Assembly (NCBI GenBank): GCA_036796755.1
Contig: DAIRCJ010000087.1
Span: 1-5,251 of the forward strand
DNA: 5,251 nucleotides
Direction of reading: 5' to 3'
Source of the DNA: CALKMS01 sp036796755
Lineage (GTDB): Bacteria; Actinomycetota; Aquicultoria; SKW223; CALKMS01
The stretch's first letter is position 1; every line of letters begins with the position of its first letter. The translations under genes were made by a program, and so were the position numbers. Positions 1 to 5,081 of this stretch are shown one piece after another. The notes under the pieces were generated by a model. The model was given only the letters and a program-made list of their open reading frames with translations, had not been told where the DNA came from and searched no databases.

Positions 1-3
1 GTC

Positions 4-33
4 AAAGAGCGGTTACCCGACCTGCCTCTTTTT
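4..33 (+). terminator. Rho-independent terminator at left edge
   Basis: AAAGAG (4-9) pairs with CTCTTT (26-31), and GG (11-12) can pair with CC (21-22) inside the loop. The stem runs directly into TTTTT and AT-rich sequence. The T tract lies on the plus-strand side, so it would end a plus-strand transcript entering from left of the window, whose gene is not visible. The stem is short and imperfect, so this is a moderate call. Confidence 0.45.
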
Positions 34-120
34 AATAATAATTATAACTTCCGTGAAAGTTTAAGTCTATGTTTTGTAAGCGTCTGTAACAATTAGACTC
101 TTGATTCTAAAACCCTTGCA

Positions 121-242
121 TTCTTAAATACCCCTCAATCCCTCTCTTCTATTATCGTCTCCCTCAGGCATAAGGGAAGCCAGGAGGGATTTGGAAAGCT
201 CCTTTCTTTTGTTTACTCCTTCCTTAAATCCCCCTTAATCCC
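121..242. repeat. C-rich direct repeat pair, 100-base offset
   Basis: Two 22-base stretches, 121-142 and 221-242, match at 19 of 22 positions and share the core CTTAAAT..CCCCT.AATCCC. They are exactly 100 bases apart in the same orientation. A partial inverted copy lies between them: GGGATTT at 186-192 is complementary to AAATCCC at 226-232, so a stem can form. C-rich AAATCCCCC/AATCCCC runs of this kind are familiar to me from dispersed intergenic repeats in several bacterial groups, but I cannot assign a named family here. No transposase is present. Confidence 0.45.
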
Positions 243-271
243 CTTTTAAATTAAAGGGAGAAGATTTTTTT
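241..271 (+). terminator. Terminator-like hairpin with T run
   Basis: CCCTTT (241-246) pairs with AAAGGG (253-258) around a six-base loop. AATC (237-240) can also pair with GATT (263-266) across an AGAA bulge. Seven Ts follow at 265-271, six bases after the main stem. The T run suits plus-strand transcription, but no plus-strand gene is seen upstream in the window. It may be part of the adjacent repeat element rather than a working terminator. Confidence 0.3.
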
Positions 272-381
272 AAACAAAGGAGTGAGGAGATTAGGAAGCG
301 AAAAATTAAAAATAAAAATAAGAATTTTTCAGCAAATCAGAGTGGGTAGGAAGTCTAATCCCAGAGTTGAAGCCAAGCTAT

Positions 382-570
382 TTATAAAACCCAGGGTGAA
401 GAAAGTTCAATATAGCACCAGACTACTGAAAGCAAGGCCAGAAGGAAAAATGCTAGTAAAAAAAGTAATCGCCGATAAAAATGGCTTTCATTATAACCTT
501 CAAGAGGAATCTTTCCCTGAGATTGGCTTTTGAAGTGCTTTCCTTTAACTTTTAAAACCTCTCCCAGCAA
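382..570 (-). CDS. Possible small single-span membrane protein (doubtful)
   Basis: I do not recognise this 62-residue frame. It would start at TTG (570). Its first 33 residues are polar and lysine-rich, followed by an Arg-Arg pair and about 20 hydrophobic residues with Trp and Tyr at the far end, stopping soon after. That layout would suit a tail-anchored protein with its N-terminus in the cytoplasm. Against it are the lack of a good Shine-Dalgarno before the TTG (only GAAGAAAG directly upstream), no conserved partner, and a competing basic plus-strand frame over the same bases. A purine-rich plus strand gives hydrophobic minus-strand codons by chance. It could also be the remains of a longer gene that included the 552-647 frame, which is offset by a frameshift. 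Confidence 0.15.
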   Translation of the reverse strand: MLGEVLKVKGKHFKSQSQGKIPLEGYNESHFYRRLLFLLAFFLLALLSVVWCYIELSSPWVL

Positions 571-658
571 CTTTCTTCACCATCTAATTTATCGGGTAAA
601 CCAATTTGAGCTAAATCGAAAAAAGGAGGTAATGGCTTATAGCCCATATGGGTGAAAC

Positions 659-678
659 AAAAAGCAAAGCAGCTTTTT
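659..678 (-). terminator. Weak terminator after the luxR-type gene
   Basis: AAAAAGC (659-665) and GCTTTTT (672-678) form a perfect seven-pair stem with a six-base loop, starting seven bases beyond the regulator's stop codon. On the minus strand the second arm ends in TTTTT and continues GTTT, giving a T-rich tail. The stem has only two G-C pairs, so it is weak, and it may act in both directions. Confidence 0.35.
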
Positions 679-684
679 AAAGCA

Positions 685-1305
685 TTAAGAATAGGTTAAC
701 TGACGCCGACTTCTTATGCCTAACTTTCTCCGGATATTTTTCAAATGAGTCTTGACCGTCTCGGGGCTAATATAAAGCTTTTCGGCAATGTCATCATTGG
801 TTAAACCCTGAACGACCAGGTTTAATATCTGCCTCTCCCTCACACTCAAAACATTGACTTTGTCTCCGATAAACTTTGGTAAGGTAGTAACCCCTTTTAA
901 AATCTTGGCAATTGCTCGGCGCGAAAAGAAAAGCTCTGAACCCCTGACAACTTCAATGGCTCGAAAAAGTAAGTCCGGATCCATCTTAGAAACACAACCA
1001 TCCCCTCCGGAAAGAAGACACTCTATTTCCGTCTCCAGATCCCGATCGTTCACCAGCCAGACAATCTTTGGCGGATTTTTTAACTCTCTAATCCGGGTAG
1101 TCAAGGCTGAAGCTCTAAGACCCCGGGATTCAGCGTCTATAATTACTATTTCCGGAGAAAACCGCAGCACAGTAGATATCACATCGTCCTTTTTCTTGAG
1201 AGTCATTACTTCATGAGCTTTTTCTTCAAGAAGGGTGCGCAAACCCTCCATTTCAAAAACATTGGAACCAACTATCAATAGCCGTTTAATTTTTTCCTTA
1301 TCCAA
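685..1305 (-). CDS. LuxR/NarL-type response regulator, degenerate receiver
   Basis: This 206-residue protein has a receiver-like domain (about residues 7-125) and a C-terminal LuxR/GerE helix-turn-helix (about 150-205). The latter is well preserved: LSVRERQIL at 153-161, then the helix containing NDDIAEKLYISPETVKTHL, then IRRKLG. It should bind DNA as a dimer and regulate transcription; its targets cannot be read from sequence. The receiver keeps a phospho-acceptor-like Asp57 (VIIDAES) and Lys107 (VSKMDP). The acidic pair that normally binds magnesium near the N-terminus is replaced by Gly13-Ser14, and the switch Thr/Ser region reads WLVND. Control by phosphorylation is therefore doubtful. 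The start is TTG, chosen because AAAGGGGA lies five bases upstream and no ATG fits. No histidine kinase is adjacent, so it is an orphan with its own promoter. Confidence 0.88.
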   Translation of the reverse strand: MDKEKIKRLLIVGSNVFEMEGLRTLLEEKAHEVMTLKKKDDVISTVLRFSPEIVIIDAESRGLRASALTTRIRELKNPPKIVWLVNDRDLETEIECLLSGGDGCVSKMDPDLLFRAIEVVRGSELFFSRRAIAKILKGVTTLPKFIGDKVNVLSVRERQILNLVVQGLTNDDIAEKLYISPETVKTHLKNIRRKLGIRSRRQLTYS

Positions 1306-1310
1306 CTAAA

Positions 1311-1316
1311 TCCCCT
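1311..1316 (-). promoter_or_regulatory. Ribosome binding site for the TTG-started regulator
   Basis: On the minus strand AGGGGA stands five bases before the TTG start at 1305. This site decides the unusual start codon. It lies immediately downstream of the predicted -10 box, so the 5' leader would be only about a dozen bases. Confidence 0.6.
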
Positions 1317-1323
1317 TTATTTA

Positions 1324-1332
1324 ATTATAACA
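1324..1332 (-). promoter_or_regulatory. Extended -10 promoter for the luxR-type gene
   Basis: The minus strand reads TGTTATAAT, a perfect TATAAT -10 box (1324-1329) with the TG extension one base upstream. No good -35 hexamer lies 16-18 bases further upstream (GGTAAA is the 17-base candidate), which fits sigma-70-type extended -10 promoters. Initiation would fall near 1317. The surroundings are very AT-rich. The regulator is thus probably transcribed separately from the era operon. Confidence 0.6.
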
Positions 1333-1380
1333 TAAAATTACTAACTTTTACCTGAAACAAAAAAATTTAAAATAAGCGCA

Positions 1381-1406
1381 AATAAATTAACTTTTCTTAA
1401 TTTATT
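1381..1406 (-). terminator. AT-only hairpin over the era stop codon
   Basis: AATAAATTAA (1381-1390) and TTAATTTATT (1397-1406) form a perfect ten-pair stem with a six-base loop, and the era stop codon lies inside one arm. On the minus strand a run of seven Ts follows about 15 bases past the stem (1359-1365). The all-A/T stem and distant T run make it an atypical terminator. It may protect the 3' end or be incidental in AT-rich DNA. Confidence 0.3.
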
Positions 1407-2298
1407 GATAAAGTCTTTGAATAAAGCGCTCATCTTTCCGCCACTTTTTTCTTACCTTAACTTTTAACTCAAGGTAAACTTTCTTCCCTAAAACTGTTTC
1501 TATCTCCTTTCGGGCTAAAGTTCCGATCTCTTTAAGCTTTCCCCCGCCCTGGCCAATTATTATACCCTTTTGAGAATCACGTTCAACAAACAGATTTGCC
1601 TTAATCTCTACCAGATTCTTTTCTTTTGTTTCCTTCCAGTCTTCAATCTGAACAGCTACGCTGTAGGGTATTTCTTTTTTGGTTAAGTGAAAAACCTTTT
1701 CCCTGATTATCTCGGAAACCCTTATTTCTAAAGGTTGATCGGTCACCATTTCTCTGGGGTAATATGCTGGTGCCTGAGGTAACAATTCAAAGATAAACTT
1801 TATCAGCTCTTCCAATCCAGAACCAAAGAGAGCCGAACCAGCCAAAACCCGATCAAATAATTTTCCCGAGCTTACTTCGTTGATCATCTGGGAAATCTCC
1901 TCCTTTTTTAAAAGGTCCACTTTGTTTAAGAAGGCAATTCTGGGGCATTTTGTCTTCTTTATAAGCTCTTTAAGCTCCTCACTGTTAAAAACTTCCTTTT
2001 CTTGAGCAAAAGAAGGGGCACTCAAAACAAAAAGTAAAACATCGCAGTCCTTCAGAGCATTTTTAGTTGAGTTAACTAAATAATTGCTCAGCTTGTCGAA
2101 AGGTTGATAAAATCCGGGAGTATCTAAAAAAACAATCTGACCTTCGGGGGAGTGATAAACGCCCCGGGTTAAAAGGCGGGTAGTTTGAGGCTTGGGGGAT
2201 ATAATGGCTACCTTCTCCCCGATTAGCTTATTTAGCAAAGTTGACTTGCCAGCGTTGGGAAGGCCGACAATGGCAACAAAACCAGACTTATGGCTCAT
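1402..2298 (-). CDS. era: GTPase Era
   Basis: Era is an essential GTPase that binds the 3' end of 16S rRNA and helps assemble the 30S subunit, cycling between cytosol and inner membrane. The 298 residues match the usual length of about 300. The GTPase domain shows G1 GLPNAGKS (12-19), the effector region ISPKPQTTR (33-41), G3 DTPG (59-62), G4 NKVD (125-128) and G5 SAL (155-157). The C-terminal KH domain carries GIIIGQGGGKLKEIG (245-259), with GQGG as its GxxG loop, and ends in the typical KVRKKWRKDERF stretch. The ATG lies inside cdd, overlapping its end by 11 bases. The only AAGG is directly against the start codon, so initiation probably depends on ribosomes finishing cdd. No recO follows, unlike in Bacillus. 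Confidence 0.96.
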   Translation of the reverse strand: MSHKSGFVAIVGLPNAGKSTLLNKLIGEKVAIISPKPQTTRLLTRGVYHSPEGQIVFLDTPGFYQPFDKLSNYLVNSTKNALKDCDVLLFVLSAPSFAQEKEVFNSEELKELIKKTKCPRIAFLNKVDLLKKEEISQMINEVSSGKLFDRVLAGSALFGSGLEELIKFIFELLPQAPAYYPREMVTDQPLEIRVSEIIREKVFHLTKKEIPYSVAVQIEDWKETKEKNLVEIKANLFVERDSQKGIIIGQGGGKLKEIGTLARKEIETVLGKKVYLELKVKVRKKWRKDERFIQRLYQ

Positions 2299-2677
2299 CC
2301 TTTTTAAAAATGAAGGGGAAAGGTATTAAATTCTTTACTTTTACGACTTTTAATTCTCCCTGATAATAAAATACAACCTCAGCTTGAGGAGCAAACTCAG
2401 ATATCACCTGAAGGCAGGCGCCACAAGGAGGAAAGGTTTTCTTCCCTTCGGCCACTACCGCAATTGAAACCGGTTTTTCTCCCTCTAATATTGCTTTAAA
2501 AATTGCCAGCCTTTCCGCACAAATAGTTAGGGAATAAGAGGAAACTTCAATGTTAGCCGCCAGAAAAACTTTTCCACTTTCAGTAAAAACCGCTGCTCCC
2601 ACCTTTTGAAGGGAATAGGGAGAACGAGAAAGATTAAACCCTTCTTCAGCTTTTTTTATCAACTCTTCTGGTTTCAC
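2288..2677 (-). CDS. cdd: Cytidine deaminase
   Basis: This enzyme hydrolytically deaminates cytidine and deoxycytidine to uridine and deoxyuridine in pyrimidine salvage, in the cytosol. At 129 residues it is the short, homotetrameric class. The zinc site is complete: Cys53 and catalytic Glu55 in TICAER, Cys85 and Cys88 in PCGAC. Arg56 after the catalytic Glu matches the Bacillus enzyme. The substrate-binding NIE motif is at 42-44 and VGAA at 26-29. The start is GTG, supported by GGAG seven bases upstream. The gene begins 32 bases inside the end of the CorC-like gene and its last 11 bases overlap era. The cdd-era pairing is conserved in Firmicutes; no direct metabolic link to its neighbours is known to me. 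Confidence 0.95.
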   Translation of the reverse strand: MKPEELIKKAEEGFNLSRSPYSLQKVGAAVFTESGKVFLAANIEVSSYSLTICAERLAIFKAILEGEKPVSIAVVAEGKKTFPPCGACLQVISEFAPQAEVVFYYQGELKVVKVKNLIPFPFIFKKDEP

Positions 2678-3932
2678 CCAGTTTCTCCGCCATTACTTTG
2701 GCAATACGATGGCCAGTTACTTTTAAAACCTCAAATCTCCAGTTGCCATAATCAATTTTTTCTCCTTTTCGGGGAATCCTCCCAAATAGGCTGTAAAGAA
2801 AGCCCCCAAAAGTATCAAACTCTTCTTCCTCTTCTTCTGAGGTTTCCAAGCCCAGAAATTTTTTGGCTTCGTCAAAACTAACCCGGGTATCAATCAAGAT
2901 CTTTCCTTTTTTCAAAGGTTGGAAAAGGGCTTCCTGGACATCGTATTCATCAAATATTTCTCCCACTATCTCTTCCAGAATATCTTCAATGGTCACCAGC
3001 CCAGCAATGCCTCCATACTCATCTACTATAATAGCCATATGAACTTTATTTTTCTGCATTTCCCTTAAAAGTTCCATTATTTTTTTGGTTTCCGGCACAA
3101 AATAAGCCGGCCGAACAAGCTCTTCTACTCTTTTATCTTTTTCCCCTTTGCTTAAAGCCAGAACTATGTCTTTTAAATAAACTACTCCCCGGATGTTATC
3201 AAGCGAGCCTTCATAAACTGGAAGGCGGGAGTAGCCCTTCTCCAGCGCTAACTTTAAAGCCTTTTCAATTTTGGTTTTGCTTTCCAAAGAAACCATATCC
3301 AACCGGGGAACCATTATTTCCCGGACCACAGTGTCTCCAAACTCAAAGATCTGATGTATAAGGGTTCTTTCTTCTTCCTCAATTAAACCTTCTTCTCCAC
3401 CAATTTCAATTAAGGCTCTTATTTCCCCTTCAGTCAGAAAAGGCTCTGATTTAATACTTTCTTCTCCTGCTAACCTGACAATGATCTGGGAAAAAAACAT
3501 TACCAGCCTGGATAAAGGGTAAAGAACTTTTTCAACCAGGAAAAAAAAGCGACTGAAAAGGAGAGCTATCCTTTCAGCATGACGAATAGCCAGAGTCTTA
3601 GGGGTTATCTCACCGAAAACCAGAATTAGAAAGGTCATTGCCCCAGTAGAGAAAGCAATTGCCCAGTCTCCAAACCAGAGAAAAAAAAGACGGGTAGCTA
3701 AAGCAGTTGCCATAATATTAACGATATTGTTGCCTAAAAGTACGGTTGAAAGGAAACGGTGGGGGTCTTCAACCAGCTTTTCCAGCTCTTTAGAGCCGGA
3801 TTTTTTCTCCTCCACCAGCTTTCGGGCTCGGCTCCGACTAATAGCTGTAAAGGCAGTTTCCGCCGAGGAAAAAAAGGCAGAAAACAAAAGAAGTATGACA
3901 AGAAAGACTATCTCAATCAAAATGTTTTCCAT
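2646..3932 (-). CDS. CorC/CNNM-family CBS-domain membrane transporter
   Basis: The 428 residues show the full hemolysin-C/CorC/CNNM architecture. A DUF21 (CNNM) transmembrane domain spans about residues 3-155, with SSAETAF (22-28), LLGNNIVNI (65-73) and FGEITPKTLA (106-115). A linker (EGEIRALIEIGGEEGLIEEEE-like, about 168-188) follows. Two CBS repeats lie at about 205-265 and 275-330, with the family motif VDEYGG at 303-308, and a C-terminal CorC_HlyC domain at about 340-420. Family members export magnesium or related divalent cations, with ATP-Mg bound by the CBS pair; older hemolysin names are misleading. A run of glutamates at 366-371 precedes the C-terminal domain. The ATG lies seven bases after the kinase-PAP2 stop without a clear Shine-Dalgarno, so translation is probably coupled. 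Transport substrate and direction are inferred from the family. Confidence 0.92.
   Translation of the reverse strand: MENILIEIVFLVILLLFSAFFSSAETAFTAISRSRARKLVEEKKSGSKELEKLVEDPHRFLSTVLLGNNIVNIMATALATRLFFLWFGDWAIAFSTGAMTFLILVFGEITPKTLAIRHAERIALLFSRFFFLVEKVLYPLSRLVMFFSQIIVRLAGEESIKSEPFLTEGEIRALIEIGGEEGLIEEEERTLIHQIFEFGDTVVREIMVPRLDMVSLESKTKIEKALKLALEKGYSRLPVYEGSLDNIRGVVYLKDIVLALSKGEKDKRVEELVRPAYFVPETKKIMELLREMQKNKVHMAIIVDEYGGIAGLVTIEDILEEIVGEIFDEYDVQEALFQPLKKGKILIDTRVSFDEAKKFLGLETSEEEEEEFDTFGGFLYSLFGRIPRKGEKIDYGNWRFEVLKVTGHRIAKVMAEKLGETRRVDKKS
2685..2688 (-). promoter_or_regulatory. Ribosome binding site for GTG-started cdd
   Basis: On the minus strand GGAG stands seven bases before the GTG at 2677. 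It lies within the 3' end of the CorC-like coding sequence and supports the choice of GTG as the cdd start. Confidence 0.6.
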
Positions 3933-3939
3933 CGCCAGT

Positions 3940-4644
3940 TCAAATCAAACCAAAAATTTGAAAAATCAAAACGGTTAAAAGGATACCAATTATACTCCCA
4001 GCTATTACTTCAAACCAGCTGTGAATTTTCTTCTCCACCCGGCTTTGAATAACCAGCAAACAGAGAGAAAAAGCCAGAGTAGCTACCAGAAAGTTTTTGC
4101 TCAACAGGGAAATGGAAGTAAATAAAGAGCCGGCGGCCGCGCTATGGGCGCTGGGCCAGCCACCCCGCATAAAATTTTTCGCTCCCGTCCAGGCTTTCAA
4201 AGCTAAAGAAGAAATCAAAACTAAAGCCAGAGCTACCCCGGTTACATAAAGGGGCAAGGATTTAACTCTCTGGAGAGCAACTAAAGAAAACTTATTTAAG
4301 CGAGGGAAAAAAACAAAGTAGCCAACAAAGATGGCATTAATGGCTGAAAGCAAAACCGCTGAAGCTGCAACATCTTTAGCCATCTTTGCCAGCGGGTCGT
4401 AAGTTGAAGTATAAATATCAATGCTTGCTTCCAGAGCAGTGTTAATTAACTCACTCACCAGAACCAGAATTATAGCAAAGAAAAGAGCAATTAACTCAAA
4501 GCGAGTAAGCTCAAAGAAGAGGCTTAAGACCAGAACAAAGAAAGCGGCCAGAAAATGAATTCTCATATTGCGCTGGGTCTTTAAAACATGGACCAGTCCT
4601 TCAATAGCATAGTTAAAGCTTTCGATTAGCGGTCTTTTTCTCAT
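3940..4644 (-). CDS. Undecaprenol/diacylglycerol kinase-PAP2 phosphatase fusion
   Basis: This 234-residue integral membrane protein joins two lipid enzymes. Residues 1-115 are a DgkA-type kinase with the catalytic and binding residues in place: Glu65, Asn68, Glu72, Asp76, Lys90 and Asp91, each four positions before the E. coli DgkA equivalents. Residues 130-234 are PAP2-like: PSAH (164-167) for motif C2 and SRVEKKIH (201-208) for C3. The usual C3 Asp is replaced by Glu212 and no clear C1 KxxxxxxRP motif is seen, as in a divergent PAP2 branch. In Gram-positive bacteria such kinases phosphorylate undecaprenol, and PAP2 enzymes can dephosphorylate undecaprenyl pyrophosphate, so both domains could feed the undecaprenyl phosphate pool for wall synthesis. 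About seven membrane spans are likely. It starts in an ATGA overlap with ybeY. Lipid substrate is inferred; diacylglycerol or phosphatidate remain possible. Confidence 0.88.
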   Translation of the reverse strand: MRKRPLIESFNYAIEGLVHVLKTQRNMRIHFLAAFFVLVLSLFFELTRFELIALFFAIILVLVSELINTALEASIDIYTSTYDPLAKMAKDVAASAVLLSAINAIFVGYFVFFPRLNKFSLVALQRVKSLPLYVTGVALALVLISSLALKAWTGAKNFMRGGWPSAHSAAAGSLFTSISLLSKNFLVATLAFSLCLLVIQSRVEKKIHSWFEVIAGSIIGILLTVLIFQIFGLI

Positions 4645-5081
4645 TCTTTAGTCAGTACCGCCTTTAAAAGTTCGTTCTCTTTAGCTTTCATCACCCTGGC
4701 TTCAGCTTCGGTCTGGTGATCGAAATGACAAAGATGCAACAAACCATGAACAATTCGGCGAGAAATCTCTTTTTCCATTTCTCCCCCTTTAAACATTTGA
4801 TTGTGGCGATCTCTAATCGCCTCAGGGCAAATTACGACCTCACCGGAAAAAGGCCGCTCGTCTAAAAGGAAAGAAAGAACATCAGTTGGCTCTTTCCGCT
4901 TCCGGTAAACCAGGTTGAGCTTTTTCATCCGGTTCAAACCAACAAAAACCACGCTTAAATCGCCTTCTTTAATCTCCAGCTTCAAGGCTGATCTCTCGGT
5001 AATTTTTTTTAATCTCTTCTTATTTAAACTTACTTTTCTTTGAAGATTTCTGAGCTCGACTTTTAGCAACTTCCTCTCCAT
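4641..5081 (-). CDS. ybeY: Endoribonuclease/rRNA maturation factor YbeY
   Basis: YbeY is a zinc-dependent single-strand RNase needed for 16S rRNA 3'-end maturation and ribosome quality control. The 146 residues fit the family. Visible landmarks are VELRNLQRKV near the N-terminus, KEPTDVLSF (63-71), GEVVICPE (80-87) and the metal motif HGLLHLCHFDH (112-122), with ligands His112, His116 and His122. The usual Gly before the aromatic-Asp-His is His119 here, preceded by Cys118. As called from ATG, the gene overlaps the PgpH-like gene by 62 bases. A TTG at codon 5 (5069) is a serious alternative because GGAG stands six bases before it, while the ATG has only weak pairing upstream; that start would give 142 residues. 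Its 3' end overlaps the kinase-PAP2 gene by four bases (ATGA). Confidence 0.94.
   Translation of the reverse strand: MERKLLKVELRNLQRKVSLNKKRLKKITERSALKLEIKEGDLSVVFVGLNRMKKLNLVYRKRKEPTDVLSFLLDERPFSGEVVICPEAIRDRHNQMFKGGEMEKEISRRIVHGLLHLCHFDHQTEAEARVMKAKENELLKAVLTKE

Larger units (their letters stand above)
1..684. other. Noncoding or decayed left-end region
   Basis: No recognisable gene lies here. From left to right it contains a terminator-like hairpin (4-33), a C-rich direct repeat pair (121-142 and 221-242), an imperfect stem-loop (160-189, arms TCCCTC/GAGGGA with an inner GGC/GCC pair), a small hairpin followed by T-rich sequence (194-212), a second terminator-like hairpin (241-271), an 8-base perfect inverted repeat GAAAAATT/AATTTTTC (300-307 and 323-330), and a cluster of short palindromes at 634-678. 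The only plus-strand frame of note, a GTG-started basic 83-codon frame at 282-533, has no usable ribosome site because AAGGAG overlaps its start codon, and I do not recognise its product. Two minus-strand frames (382-570 and 552-647) are discussed separately. I saw no tRNA-like cloverleaf. Confidence 0.6.

Noticed and set aside
1..60. tRNA or structured-RNA 3' end at the left edge
   Set aside because: GGTTACCCGACC does not match a T-arm and no acceptor or CCA context is visible; a terminator hairpin explains the bases better.
101..129. Possible plus-strand promoter TTGATT-17 bases-TTAAAT
   Set aside because: Each box matches only four of six consensus bases and no convincing gene follows, so chance in AT-rich DNA is the simpler reading.
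282..533. Basic 83-codon plus-strand frame starting at GTG
   Set aside because: AAGGAG overlaps the start codon, leaving no spacer. The high Lys/Arg content follows from the purine-rich strand, and no family is recognisable.
854..1216. Plus-strand open frame opposite the luxR-type gene
   Set aside because: It lies entirely antisense to a gene with clear domain structure, and its serine/arginine-rich translation is typical of a shadow frame.
1333..1401. Riboswitch or operator in the era-luxR gap
   Set aside because: The gap is short and almost entirely A/T, and no known aptamer motif or clear dyad other than the 1381-1406 hairpin is visible.
2606..2881. Plus-strand frame opposite cdd and the CorC-like gene
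   Set aside because: It is antisense to two well-supported genes and shows no motif.
3727..4052. Two plus-strand frames opposite the CorC-like and kinase-PAP2 genes
   Set aside because: They overlap each other in different frames and are antisense to conserved membrane-protein coding sequence.
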